Assembly (NCBI RefSeq): GCF_003688995.1
Contig: NZ_PENI01000040.1
Coordinates: forward strand, 23,664-87,663
Direction: 5' to 3'
Origin: Streptomyces shenzhenensis
GTDB taxonomy: Bacteria > Actinomycetota > Actinomycetes > Streptomycetales > Streptomycetaceae
DNA: 64,000 nt
The position numbers were made by a program, and so were the translations under genes. This document shows, in pieces, positions 34,948 to 43,652 of this stretch. The notes below the pieces were generated by a model, which saw only the letters and a list, made by a program, of their open reading frames with translations, was not told where the DNA came from and searched no databases. Each line of letters starts with the position of its first letter. Position 1 is the stretch's first letter.

Positions 34948-35152
34948 GGGCGTCCGCATTCATGTAGTCGCGTTCCGCCCCGAGGATCCTGTCGAGCAGA
35001 TTCTCCAGCAGGACCGTGCAGCGCCGGAGCTGCGCCTGCCCTTCGGCCGGATCCAGCCACGGCCCGCCGTGTCCAGAGGAGTTCGGATCGACCGGTGCGA
35101 GGAGGACCCGTTTCTGACGCGCGGAGACCGTTTCATTCCAAGTCACGGTCAC
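34940..35152 (-). CDS. Small hypothetical protein coupled to DUF2637-like gene
   Basis: A 70-residue protein (starts MTVTWNETVSARQKRVLLAP, helical C-terminus TVLLENLLDRILGAERDY). GTG start without a strong ribosome site. Its end overlaps the next gene by eight bases, which supports it being real. No family recognised. Confidence 0.55.
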   Translation of the reverse strand: MTVTWNETVSARQKRVLLAPVDPNSSGHGGPWLDPAEGQAQLRRCTVLLENLLDRILGAERDYMNADAHG

Positions 35153-35262
35153 CTAACGAGCGTCATGAGCATCAAGACATCCAGCTTTCGAGGGACATGA
35201 TCCCGTGTTATTACCGGGTGGGACGATCAGATGTGATGGGGCGGACGACGGGGGGTGCCGCG

Positions 35263-35847
35263 TCAGCTGACGCGCCGGCGCGGACGCCGGCGGACCCGGA
35301 GGCGGACCTCGGCGTCGAGGTGCCGAGGGGCGATCGCCTTCCGTGCCTCGGGCAGTGTGTGCGTGCCGATGTGCGCGAGTACGGCCGCGGGCGAGGCGTC
35401 CGGAGCCAGGACGAGATGCAGGCGGACCCGGAGCCGACGGGACCGGCCGGCGAGGCGCACACGGGCCTGCGTCACCCCGGGCACGGTCCGGGTCTGCCGT
35501 GCCACGGCCTGGGCGAGGGCGGCGCCGTCGAGAGTGAGCCCGGCACGGTCCAGCGGCAGGGTGCTCACCCGGCCGCTGCGGGCCTGGTGGAGGCACCAGC
35601 CCAGACACAGCAGCAGCGCGGCGGCGAGCCCGGCCAGCACCGCCGGTGCCCACCAGTCGTGGTCGCGCCAGTGGGCGAGAGCAGCGCGATCCACCCAGAC
35701 CGTGCCGGAGGCGGCCAGCGGCCACCAGGAGGGCACCTGGTCGCGGCCGACGACCTCGGGGAACCCGAGCGCGATGCCCGCCGCCGTCAGGGGGAGGCCG
35801 GCACAGACCAGTACGGCCCTGTTGACGCCGCTGCGCAGCCGGTTCAC
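35263..35847 (-). CDS. AmaP-like (Asp23 membrane anchor) protein
   Basis: A 194-residue protein with two transmembrane helices (AVLVCAGLPLTAAGIALGF and WWAPAVLAGLAAALLLCLGW) then a soluble Asp23-like domain (RTVPGVTQARVRLAGRSRRL). This is the layout of alkaline-shock anchor proteins (AmaP). GTG 35847 overlaps the previous stop (GTGA), so it is the last gene of the leftward Asp23 operon. It probably tethers Asp23 proteins at the membrane during envelope stress. Confidence 0.8.
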   Translation of the reverse strand: MNRLRSGVNRAVLVCAGLPLTAAGIALGFPEVVGRDQVPSWWPLAASGTVWVDRAALAHWRDHDWWAPAVLAGLAAALLLCLGWCLHQARSGRVSTLPLDRAGLTLDGAALAQAVARQTRTVPGVTQARVRLAGRSRRLRVRLHLVLAPDASPAAVLAHIGTHTLPEARKAIAPRHLDAEVRLRVRRRPRRRVS

Positions 35848-36908
35848 GACACCCCGCTCCCCGGACGCGCCGGACTCCCCGGGCCCACCCGTTCCCGCTG
35901 TCCCGGGTCGCGCCATCCCGGCGCGGTCCGTACCCGCACCCGCGGGCGGGGCGTGCGCCCCAATCCGCATGCGCCGAGGGCCTGGTCGGTCGCCGTCACC
36001 ACCTGCCGGTGCGCGATCTCCCGGTCACCGAACTCGACGGCGGCCCGGATCCGCGCTCGCCGGCGTCCGACCCGGACCCGCACCTGGGAGATCCCGGACA
36101 CGCCTGACACGGCCTCATGCACCAGTGCCTCCGCGGCCGACCGGTCGAGCGTCGCCCGTACCCTCCCGTCGGCCGTGCTCATCGCGAACGAACGGCGCCG
36201 GCCGGGCGTGAGTGCGAGCAGCACCATCCCGGCGCCGAGCAATGTCACGGCGGCGCTCAGCGCCACCGGGAAGCCGCCGGGGCCGTGGCTGGACAGCCAG
36301 CCGAGCGCCCGCGACCGCCAGGGTGCCGCCGTCCGCCCCGCGATCCGCACACACACGACGTCGTACAGCAACGTCGCACAGACCGACAGGCCCAGGAACG
36401 CCACCAGCGCCGCGGGCACCCGCCGCTCCGACCACGGCCGCCGCGCCGGACCGCCGGCCGGGCCGGGCGCGGCCGCGGCCACCGGCCCGCCCGGCAGGGA
36501 TCCGGCATACGGGGTCAGACCGCGCACCCGGACCCGCGGCCGGCTGACCGGGAGTCCGGTGAGCGCGGCCGTGCGCCGCGCCACATGCCGGCGCACCCGG
36601 TGACCGGACTGTGCGACCCCGGCCCGGTAGGGGAGCGTGAGAGCGACCGACACACCGGTCCGGCCGCCGCGCCTGCCCACCTTCGCGCTGACCGCCCCGA
36701 CGTCTCCCGGCGGAAGCGCCTCGCGCGCGGCGTGCTCGGCGATGCGGCGTACCGCCCGGTCGCTGACGGTGGTCCGGCCGCGTTCACCGGCCTCGACCCT
36801 GCGCGGACCCGCCTTCGCCGCGGTGCCCGTCCGGGCCCCGGCGGTGTCCGCCCCGGTGCCGTCCGTCCCTGCCCCGGCGGTGTCCGGGCCGGCTCCGGCC
36901 GTCCTCAT
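35844..36908 (-). CDS. Asp23-domain/DUF6286-type membrane protein
   Basis: A 354-residue protein. Its N-terminal Asp23-like part (RTTVSDRAVRRIAEHAAREA, about 45-115) is followed by two transmembrane helices (VAFLGLSVCATLLYDVVCV and a second near 230) and a C-terminal Asp23-like segment (GISQVRVRVGRRRARIRAAV). Start ATG overlaps the DUF2273-like stop (ATGA). Component of the Asp23 envelope-stress operon. Confidence 0.78.
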   Translation of the reverse strand: MRTAGAGPDTAGAGTDGTGADTAGARTGTAAKAGPRRVEAGERGRTTVSDRAVRRIAEHAAREALPPGDVGAVSAKVGRRGGRTGVSVALTLPYRAGVAQSGHRVRRHVARRTAALTGLPVSRPRVRVRGLTPYAGSLPGGPVAAAAPGPAGGPARRPWSERRVPAALVAFLGLSVCATLLYDVVCVRIAGRTAAPWRSRALGWLSSHGPGGFPVALSAAVTLLGAGMVLLALTPGRRRSFAMSTADGRVRATLDRSAAEALVHEAVSGVSGISQVRVRVGRRRARIRAAVEFGDREIAHRQVVTATDQALGACGLGRTPRPRVRVRTAPGWRDPGQRERVGPGSPARPGSGVS

Positions 36909-37117
36909 CGGGGCCTTCCGGGGCCGCCTTGGTCCTCGCGCCGACCGTCATGGGACCCGAAGAAATCCGGCCGGACGGTTCCGGTGTCGAGGAACCGGCC
37001 CGCGATCCAGCCGACCGCGCCCACCCCGGCCACCAGCAAGAACGCCCTGAACCCACCGAACCAGCCCGCGTAGCCCAGGGCCACGCCCACCAGCAGCCCT
37101 GTGTCGGCTCTGCTCAT
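36905..37117 (-). CDS. DUF2273-like small membrane protein
   Basis: A 70-residue protein with one or two hydrophobic helices (TGLLVGVALGYAGWFGGF and AFLLVAGVGAVGWIAGRFLD). It resembles the small membrane proteins that lie between asp23 and amaP genes in Gram-positives. GGAGG is 11 bases upstream. Stop overlaps the next ATG. Confidence 0.78.
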   Translation of the reverse strand: MSRADTGLLVGVALGYAGWFGGFRAFLLVAGVGAVGWIAGRFLDTGTVRPDFFGSHDGRREDQGGPGRPR

Positions 37118-37204
37118 CGCTCTGTCCGCCTCCGTCCGTCTCCTCGGCGGCGCGCACGGGCCGGTCCTTCGCCGGCGGCGCGCCCTGATCCGCACACCGG
37201 CCCG

Positions 37205-37717
37205 TCACTCCACACGTGCGTCCGCCACGGCGCCCGCGTCGTCGTCGGGCAGGTGGACGTCGTCGACGGCCACCTGCACCTCGACCACCTCGAGGCCCGT
37301 GATCCGCTCCACGGCGGCGATCACGTTCGCCCGTACCTCGCGCGCGACCTCGGGAATGGGCACCCCGTACTCGACGACCAGGTCCAGGTCGACGGCGGCC
37401 TGCCGCTCACCGACCTCGACCTTCACCCCGCGCCCCACGTTCGGCCGCCCGCCCGGTACCCGGTCACGGACCGCGCCGATCGTGCGGGACAGACCGCCGG
37501 CGCCCATGTCGTACACGCCGGGAACCTCACGCGCCGCCATGCCCGCGATCTTGACCACCACGACGTCGGCGATGGTCGTCCTGCCTCGCTCGTCCACGGC
37601 CCGCCCCGCCGTGGCCCGCGCGGTCTCGCCGGCTCCCCCGAGCACCGCGGTCAGGCCCGGAACGGTGCCCGGACCGCCGTCGACCGCCCCCGTCGGGTTC
37701 GACTCCTGTGCCGTCAT
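37205..37717 (-). CDS. Asp23/Gls24 family envelope stress protein
   Basis: A 170-residue Asp23 protein. The core reads RGRTTIADVVVVKIAGMAA, PGVYDMGAG and DLDLVVEYGVPIPEVARE, ending in an acidic tail (DDDAGAV). ATG 37717 follows AGGAGG. First gene of a leftward operon (Asp23, DUF2273-like, DUF6286/Asp23, AmaP-like) and divergent from an ECF sigma factor gene. Asp23 proteins are abundant, membrane-associated and respond to wall stress in Firmicutes; the same is inferred here. Confidence 0.9.
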   Translation of the reverse strand: MTAQESNPTGAVDGGPGTVPGLTAVLGGAGETARATAGRAVDERGRTTIADVVVVKIAGMAAREVPGVYDMGAGGLSRTIGAVRDRVPGGRPNVGRGVKVEVGERQAAVDLDLVVEYGVPIPEVAREVRANVIAAVERITGLEVVEVQVAVDDVHLPDDDAGAVADARVE

Positions 37718-37918
37718 CGGTGTGCCTCCTGGATTGATGTCCCTGTGCGCGGTCACCTATTTCGACACGTCTGCTGACGTTTCATTACGCGAGGCCCGGG
37801 ATTACCCGTCGTGCGGACTATCTGCCCGCTGCCGCGTAACGCGCACGGCGGCGGCCGTGTCGTACGGGGCGAAGGGGAGGAGTCGGACGGGGACGGGCCG
37901 GACGAGAGGAGACCACGA

Positions 37919-38506
37919 GTGCCGGGGCACCCGGACAGCCCGACGGACGCCGCAGACGACGGCGAACGGCACGAGGACGCCTTGCTGGCGGCGCGGGCAG
38001 GAGAAGGCGACGAGGAGGCCTTCGAGATACTGGTGCGCCGCCATGGGCCCGCGCTGCTGCAACTGGCCACCCGGCTGCTCGGCAACAGGACCGAGGCGGA
38101 GGACGCCGTACAGGACGCCTTCGTCAGCGCCTGGCGCAAGCTGCCGGAGTTCCGCGGCGAGTCCGCGTTCAGCAGCTGGATGTACCGGATCGTCACCAAC
38201 CGGTGCCTGAACGTGCTGCGCGCACGGCGGCCGGTGGCCGCCCTGGACGCGGTGCCCGAACCCGCGGCCCCCGAGCACCAGGCGTCCCCGGCGCGGGTGG
38301 CGGAGGCGCACGCCGCTGTCGAGGCCCTGTCGAGCGCGATGGCCGTCCTCTCGCCCGAGCAACGGGTGTGCTGGGTACTCAGGGAGCTGAACGGACTATC
38401 GTACGAGGCCGTGGCTGACATGGTCGGAATCAGCCAGGAGGCGGTCCGTGGACGCGTCTTCCGCGCGCGACGCCAACTGACGGAGGCGATGGTCGCATGG
38501 CAATGA
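37919..38506 (+). CDS. ECF-family RNA polymerase sigma factor
   Basis: A 195-residue sigma factor. Region 2: DEEAFEILVRRHGPALLQLA and AEDAVQDAFVSAWRKLP; region 4: MAVLSPEQRVCWVLRELNGL, then SYEAVADMVGISQEAVRGRV. GTG 37919 follows an AGAGGAG. It overlaps the next gene (Asp23-type with zinc motif) by ten bases. As first gene of a divergent arm of the Asp23 cluster, it probably controls both operons in response to envelope stress. Confidence 0.9.
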   Translation: MPGHPDSPTDAADDGERHEDALLAARAGEGDEEAFEILVRRHGPALLQLATRLLGNRTEAEDAVQDAFVSAWRKLPEFRGESAFSSWMYRIVTNRCLNVLRARRPVAALDAVPEPAAPEHQASPARVAEAHAAVEALSSAMAVLSPEQRVCWVLRELNGLSYEAVADMVGISQEAVRGRVFRARRQLTEAMVAWQ

Positions 38507-39147
38507 ACGCGGACCCGAACTCCGGCTCGACCGACGCGACGGACAGCGCGGACGTACCCGGCGAGGAACTGCTGCCCTGCGGCCGCAAGCTGGGGGACGT
38601 GTGGCGCCAGTGGGAGGACGGACTCGCCGACCCGCACACGCGTACCTGCCCCCACTGCTCCGCCGCACTGCACGACCTCGACCGGCTCCAGGACGTCGTG
38701 CGCCGGGCCCGGGCCGAGGAACCGCCCCAGGAGGACACCGGAGCGCTCGTCGATCGGGTGATGGACGTCGTACGCCTCGAACTGCGCCCCGGCAGGACAC
38801 TCCCGCTGGGTGCCTCGGCGGAGGACGACTGGATCGTGGAAGCGGCGGCGGCCAAGGTGTTCCGCGCGGCGGCCGACTCCCTGCCCGGTGTGCGGACCGG
38901 CAGCTGCCGTATCGCCCCGGCCGGCTCCGGTGCGGCGGCCCCGGCACGCCGGGCACGCGGCCCGGTGGCGGTGCGCGTCGAGATCGTGGTGGCCGCCACG
39001 GTCAACCTTCAGCGGATCGCGGAGCAGGTCAGGGAAGAGGTGTTCGCGGCGGCGGACGGGCTGCTGGGTATGGAGGTCGGCTCGGTGGACGTCACCGTCA
39101 CCGACGTCGTGCCCGAGGACGACCTGGCGGAGGGAGGACCGAGGTGA
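38497..39147 (+). CDS. Zinc-motif Asp23-type protein, probable anti-sigma partner
   Basis: A 216-residue soluble protein. The N-terminal segment holds a Cys/His motif (HTRTCPHC, near residue 46-53) like the zinc site of ZAS anti-sigma factors; the C-terminal half (about 100-210) is an Asp23-type domain (EAAAAKVFRAAADSLPGVR and VNLQRIAEQVREEVFAAADG). Overlap with the sigma gene suggests it is its partner, linking the sigma factor to Asp23 status (inference). The next Asp23-type gene overlaps by four bases. Confidence 0.75.
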   Translation: MAMNADPNSGSTDATDSADVPGEELLPCGRKLGDVWRQWEDGLADPHTRTCPHCSAALHDLDRLQDVVRRARAEEPPQEDTGALVDRVMDVVRLELRPGRTLPLGASAEDDWIVEAAAAKVFRAAADSLPGVRTGSCRIAPAGSGAAAPARRARGPVAVRVEIVVAATVNLQRIAEQVREEVFAAADGLLGMEVGSVDVTVTDVVPEDDLAEGGPR

Positions 39148-39503
39148 CGGCGGACGGTGAGCCCGTGGAGCTGACCGAGCGGATCGCGCAGGCGGTCGCG
39201 GGCGTGCCCGGTGTGGCGTTCCTGCGGCCCGGCCTGGCCGGACTGCTGCGCTCCTCCGTGGCGGCGCGGGCGACAGGGCGCCGGGTGAACCCCGAGGAGA
39301 GCCGGGCGAAGTCCGCCGTACGGGTCGGACAGGGCAGCGCGCCGGGCACCCTGGCGATCGAGGTCAGCGTCGTCCTGCGGCGCGGCCACCGCGCGGTCGA
39401 CGTGACGCGCGAGATCCGTGCCGCGGTGCGCCGGACGGTACCGGCCGAGGCCGAGAACCGGCCACCCGCCCGAGTCACGATCACGGTCACCGGCCTGGTG
39501 TGA
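39144..39503 (+). CDS. Asp23-like small protein
   Basis: A 119-residue protein with a partial Asp23-like core (TERIAQAVAGVPGVAFLRPG and VTREIRAAVRRTVPAEAENR). GTG start overlaps the preceding stop (GTGA). Last gene of the sigma-factor arm of the Asp23 cluster. No transmembrane helix. Confidence 0.75.
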   Translation: MTADGEPVELTERIAQAVAGVPGVAFLRPGLAGLLRSSVAARATGRRVNPEESRAKSAVRVGQGSAPGTLAIEVSVVLRRGHRAVDVTREIRAAVRRTVPAEAENRPPARVTITVTGLV

Positions 39504-39586
39504 CCGGCCGGCCCCACCCGGCCGACGCGCGCTCCTGAAGCGGTACGGCACGGACGTGTCGTCCTTGCGGCTGTCGCCGGTACGCC

Positions 39587-40083
39587 GTCGACCTGGCGGG
39601 GCGCCCTCCAGCGGTCCGCGGACCGCCGCCCTGCGTGCGGGTGCTGCTGAAGGTGCGGCCCGTGCGGGCAGGCATGACCGCGCCCTCGCCTCGCCCGGAC
39701 GGCGCTGCAAGGCCCGTTCACCGTCGATGGCGTCGGCGTGCGCTCCAGGAGTGGTACGGCACGGCCGTGCTGTTTTTACGGCTGTCGCCGGTACGCCGTC
39801 GACCTGGCGGGGCGTCAGCTAGCGGCCCCCGGCCCGTCGGCCCAGCGTGCGGGGGTGGCTGGGGGTTGTGGGAGGCGCGGGCAGGTACGACGGCGCCTTC
39901 GCCCCGCCTGGAGCGGCTGCGGGGCGTACTGCATCGGCCGTACCGTCGTCGTGGCCGTCCTCGGTGCGTCGTCGACCTGGCGGGGCGCCCTTCAGCGGTC
40001 CGCGGACCGCCGCCCTGCGTGCGGGTGCTGCTGAAGGTGCGGCCCGTGCGGGCAGGCATGACCGCGCCCTCGCCTCGCCCGGA
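39587..40083. repeat. 113-bp direct repeat and degenerate sister units
   Basis: Bases 39587-39699 and 39971-40083 are the same 113-bp sequence with one mismatch, 384 bp apart. Each begins GTCGACCTGGCGGGGCGCCC. Between and around them are partial copies: the phrase TGTCGCCGGTACGCCG recurs at about 39572, 39786 and 40137, and TGGTACGGC at 39752 and 40101. The 39504-40223 interval has no intact gene. It looks like an interspersed intergenic repeat family that has amplified at this site. Confidence 0.8.
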
Positions 40084-40223
40084 GGGCGTTGCGCTCCTGG
40101 AGTGGTACGGCGCCGGCCGCGTCGTCCTTGCGGCTGTCGCCGGTACGCCGCCGGTCTGGACGACGCCCCCGGCTTTATCCCCTGGCGGGGACGCCGTCCT
40201 CTCCCCGTCGTGGGCCGGGCGTC

Positions 40224-41081
40224 TCACGGGTGTGGGCGGGGCGCCGACAGCCGGGCGCGGACGAACTTGCCGTGGCCGTCGGCGGCGGGCAGCCAGCTCA
40301 CCTCGGCACCCAGCAGCCGTGCCTCCCGCAGCCCGTTGCCCAGCACCCCGGCTATGGCGGCCGCGCTGTTGTGGAAGTCGGGACGCGGATCCCCCACCTC
40401 CAGCAGCAGCGTGTCGTGTTCGCCCAGCGTCAGCCGCACCCGCATGCGCGCGTCCGCCTCCCCGGCGGGCCGTGCGTGGACCACGGCGTTATACGCGAGC
40501 CGTGCGAGGACATCGACCGCGGCAACGATGTCACCGGGCCAGCTCCATAAGGTCAGATGCGCACGGGCCGCTTCCCGGACCGGGCGCACGCTGAGCGGGT
40601 GCAGCGCGTAGGAACGCTGCCAGCGCCGGCCGGCCGGCCTGGGGAGCGCGGTGCGGACGGCGGAGTCCCGCGGCGCCCGGGCGGGCCGGAGCGCCTGCTC
40701 CGCACGTCCCGGGCAGGCGCACGCGGCGAAGGCGGGAAGGCCCAGCAGCCAGCTGCGCAGCACGTCCCGGTCCCCGGCGTGCCGGGCGACCTCACGCTCG
40801 TCGGGGACGACGAGCCCCGTGGCCGCGCCGGAGGCCAGCAGCTGCCGGACGGCCTGCCAGCCGGTGCGGTGCCACAGAGGCGCGTCGAGCGGTGCCAGGT
40901 CGTACACCTTGTGCACGACGGTCCACCCCTGCCGGGTGGCGAACTCCCGCAGCCCCACGAGGACTTGAGTTGCGACCCGGGAATCCGGGCTGCTTGTGTA
41001 GAGCGCGACGTGCGCCCGGTCGGGGACGGTGCCGACCAGCTCTCGCTGCGGCACAGAGGTGGTCGAGGCGGCGCGTGTCAT
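40224..41081 (-). CDS. Resolvase-like N-terminal domain fused to HATPase
   Basis: A 285-residue protein. Residues about 20-130 (VALYTSSPDSRVATQVLVGL; later VVPDEREVARHAGDRDVLRS) follow the strand-helix pattern of serine-resolvase catalytic domains, but the usual YxRxS arginine is absent. The C-terminal part is a GHKL ATPase: N-box LARLAYNAVVHA, then VGDPRP, VLGNGLREARLLGAEVSWL. Start ATG 41081 follows GGAG. Probably a regulatory protein using a dead resolvase fold for dimerisation or DNA contact; divergent from the GntR gene. Confidence 0.7.
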   Translation of the reverse strand: MTRAASTTSVPQRELVGTVPDRAHVALYTSSPDSRVATQVLVGLREFATRQGWTVVHKVYDLAPLDAPLWHRTGWQAVRQLLASGAATGLVVPDEREVARHAGDRDVLRSWLLGLPAFAACACPGRAEQALRPARAPRDSAVRTALPRPAGRRWQRSYALHPLSVRPVREAARAHLTLWSWPGDIVAAVDVLARLAYNAVVHARPAGEADARMRVRLTLGEHDTLLLEVGDPRPDFHNSAAAIAGVLGNGLREARLLGAEVSWLPAADGHGKFVRARLSAPRPHP

Positions 41082-41322
41082 TCCGTGGACTCCAGGGGGG
41101 CTGGCAAGTTGAGCGAACCGTGCGGGGGGCGGTACGGAGCGGGCCCGCAGGCGCGGCGCCGCGGGCATCCGGAGCCGGGACGCCGACGCGCCCCCGGACG
41201 CCCCACAGAGGCGTCCGGCTCGGCCCGGCCGCGGCACACGCCGCGTGCGAAGGCAGCCACGGGCTCCGCGCACCACGCGTCCACCTATCCCCTCCGCATA
41301 TGCCCAGTGACTTACCGCAGTT

Positions 41323-41334
41323 CTAATGCATTAG
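41323..41334. promoter_or_regulatory. CTAATGCATTAG palindrome, probable GntR operator
   Basis: A perfect 12-bp palindrome in the 316-base divergent region between the ATPase fusion (start 41081) and GntR (start 41398). It is unusually AT-rich for this genome and ends 63 bases before the GntR start, a likely autoregulatory operator. The rest of 41082-41397 shows no gene. Confidence 0.5.
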
Positions 41335-41397
41335 CTCGTCGGCAGGGGTCCAAACTCGGCACTTTTACAGGTCGCCAACCGAGGACGGAGTCTTCAC

Positions 41398-42258
41398 ATG
41401 GGGCACGATGACCCACCGCGGCACCAGGTGGTCGCCGACGACCTGCGCCGTCGCCTCGCCCGCGGCGAGTGGCCCGTCGGCGCGAAACTCCCCTCCCGCG
41501 CCCGGATGGCCGAGGAATACGGGGTCAATCCCAACGTCATGCAGAAGGCACAGGAGCGTCTGATCATCGAGGGCTTCCTGGAAGGACGCGCCGGTTCCGG
41601 CACCTACGTGGCCAGGCCCCGCGAGCGACACCGTATGACCCGCTCCCGGCCCTGGAAGTCCCCCGGCGGCGGCCCCTTCGCCGGCGGCACGGCCGAGCCG
41701 GACCACATCGGCGCGTGGCGGGCCCGGACCCAGGTACGCGCGCCCGCCCCGGACCACATCGCCCGGCGGCTCGGCATCGAGCCCGGCCAGCCGTGCGTAC
41801 GCACCAGTTACGAATTCCTCGCGGACGCCCTGACCTCCCAGTACTGCATCAGCTGGGAACCCGCGGCGGCGGCCGGGGCTCCCACGGTGCCCGCGCAGCG
41901 GCGGCCCGACACGAGCGGGGCGGTCGCCGGGCGGCTCCGCTCGAAGGGCATCGACATCGTCACCACGGTCGAGGTGCCGCGCCCCGCCCGCGCCACCCGG
42001 GAACAGGCCGACCTGCTCGGCATCGGCCTCGGCGACCTGATCCTCGTCATCGAGCGGACGTACTACACCGGTGACGACCGCGCGGTGGAGACGTCCGACA
42101 TCGTCGTCCCCGACGTGCGCTGGGAAGTGGCCTACGAACTCGCCGTCGCCGGGCCCGAATCCGCCCGGTCATGGGCCGCGGAGGGACCGGCACGACCCGG
42201 GGGCGGAGCCCGCCGGACCCCGGGAGACCCGGAGCGCGGCCCTCGCGACACCCTGTGA
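41398..42258 (+). CDS. GntR/HutC-type regulator (UTRA domain)
   Basis: A 286-residue protein: an N-terminal winged HTH (VVADDLRRRLARGEWPVGAK, MAEEYGVNPNVMQKAQERL, GSGTYVAR; residues about 11-73) and a UTRA-like C-terminal ligand domain ending LGIGLGDLILVIERTYY. Such regulators control sugar, transfer or developmental genes. A palindrome lies upstream. Target genes not evident. About 40 poorly conserved, Pro/Arg-rich residues are at the C-terminus. Confidence 0.87.
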   Translation: MGHDDPPRHQVVADDLRRRLARGEWPVGAKLPSRARMAEEYGVNPNVMQKAQERLIIEGFLEGRAGSGTYVARPRERHRMTRSRPWKSPGGGPFAGGTAEPDHIGAWRARTQVRAPAPDHIARRLGIEPGQPCVRTSYEFLADALTSQYCISWEPAAAAGAPTVPAQRRPDTSGAVAGRLRSKGIDIVTTVEVPRPARATREQADLLGIGLGDLILVIERTYYTGDDRAVETSDIVVPDVRWEVAYELAVAGPESARSWAAEGPARPGGGARRTPGDPERGPRDTL

Positions 42259-42476
42259 CAGGGTCTCCCGTCCACCCGGGGATGCGGGAGCCGAGAGCCG
42301 TCCGGGAGACCCTGTTCCCGCAGTTGTACGCGGTCCCCCGCGCGGCGTCCAACCCGCCCGCACCATCGTGTGAGTGCCTCGCGCAGGTGTACGCAGAGGC
42401 GGACGGGCCCGCCGCACCGGACCCGTCCGGCTCATGGGACCCGTCCGCCTCATCGAGACGGGTGAGGCGGCACGGG

Positions 42477-43133
42477 TCAGCCGAGGAGCCGGTCGACCGC
42501 GGCCACCACGGGCCGCCGCTTCAGCATCGGCGACGGGCCGACGTTGACACAGTGCCTGATCGAGACGCTGACCGGGCCGATGCCGTACGTGCCGTCCTCC
42601 TCCAACTGCCGCCGCGCCTCGAGAGGTACGCAGTCCAGCCCGAGTTCGGCGGCGGCCACGCTCAGCGCGCCCATCGCGATGACGATGGCCTCCTTCGCCC
42701 TGGGCCCGCCCAACAGGACGGTCGTCCCGCCTCCGTCGTGCCCGACCTCCACGCGGTACGTCGCGATCGCGTCGTGCAGGTACTCCTCGGCGTCCAGGCC
42801 CACGGACTCCACGACCCGCGCGACGATCCAGTAGATGCCCTCGGCCGCCGCCCGCAGATCCAGCTTGCCGCCCAGCTGTTCCGCCTTGAGCCACGGAGCG
42901 GACTTCGGGGACAGGGACGTCGACTGGTAGACACCCCACCCGCGGATGTTGAGCTCCAGCCGATGGATGCCGGGGCCGTCCGAGGCGAGCCATACGTCGG
43001 TGACCCCGAGAGCGCCGAAAACATTGTGGGTGCTCATGAATTCGACCAGCCTGGTCGCCGTCATGAGGTTCTCGTTGGACGGGGGTACCAAAGCCTCGAT
43101 CAGCTCACGAACAGCCCGCTCGTGGAACTTCAC
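42477..43133 (-). CDS. Hypothetical protein
   Basis: A 218-residue soluble protein starting at GTG 43133 after GGGAGGAG. Contents: N-terminal helical part (AVRELIEALVPPSNENLMTA), a mixed alpha/beta middle (VWLASDGPGIHRLELNIRG), and a C-terminal RHCVNVGPSPMLKRRPVV. No family or catalytic motif recognised. It runs leftward, convergent with GntR. Confidence 0.6.
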   Translation of the reverse strand: MKFHERAVRELIEALVPPSNENLMTATRLVEFMSTHNVFGALGVTDVWLASDGPGIHRLELNIRGWGVYQSTSLSPKSAPWLKAEQLGGKLDLRAAAEGIYWIVARVVESVGLDAEEYLHDAIATYRVEVGHDGGGTTVLLGGPRAKEAIVIAMGALSVAAAELGLDCVPLEARRQLEEDGTYGIGPVSVSIRHCVNVGPSPMLKRRPVVAAVDRLLG

Positions 43134-43349
43134 TGCTCCTCCCAACTCGGCACGTGCCAAAGGTCCGTTCGGGCCCGGGCCGGTGGCGGGGCCGCGGCGG
43201 AGGCAGCGGTGTTCCGCCCGCGCCCTCGCGACGGCATACCCCGGCGCCCCTATACAGATGCGGCTGGGCGTCGAGCATGACGTCACCCGGTTCGGACGAG
43301 GCGACGGCGCTTCGTCCGACCGCCGCGATGCGGGGCGGTGGGCCTTCGG

Positions 43350-43652
43350 CTACCGCGTCGGGACGACCGGCGGGCCGGCGTACAACTGACCGTTGTACGG
43401 GAACGGAGGCGGGGAGACGGCCACCGGCATGCCGCCGCGTGTGCCCCAGCCGGACAACTGCCGGGGCACCGCTGCGTGATGGCTCTGCTCCAGGGGCCGC
43501 GACATGGGGTCGACGGGCGTGAAGCTCTGGAAGGCGGGCGCGGACCAGACGTCCTCCGGCCCTCGCTCACCGGGGACGGAACGGAAATCCGCGCGCCACT
43601 GCATGCAGAGGGCGTCGTAGATCGGGGTAGAGGTGTCCGGCAGGGGGTTCAT
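43350..43652 (-). CDS. Small Pro-rich hypothetical protein
   Basis: A 100-residue protein: N-terminal PDTSTPIYDALCMQWRADFR reads as a compact conserved-looking helix; the C-terminal half is Pro/Gly/Val-rich. No good ribosome site before the ATG. Function unknown. It may be co-directional with the hypothetical gene at 42477. Confidence 0.4.
   Translation of the reverse strand: MNPLPDTSTPIYDALCMQWRADFRSVPGERGPEDVWSAPAFQSFTPVDPMSRPLEQSHHAAVPRQLSGWGTRGGMPVAVSPPPFPYNGQLYAGPPVVPTR

Noticed and set aside
33466..36603. 1045-codon plus-strand frame
   Set aside because: Runs antisense across four leftward genes with overlapping starts and recognised domains; low-complexity shadow.
39587..40083. Insertion sequence
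   Set aside because: No transposase or terminal inverted repeats; only a duplicated non-coding unit.
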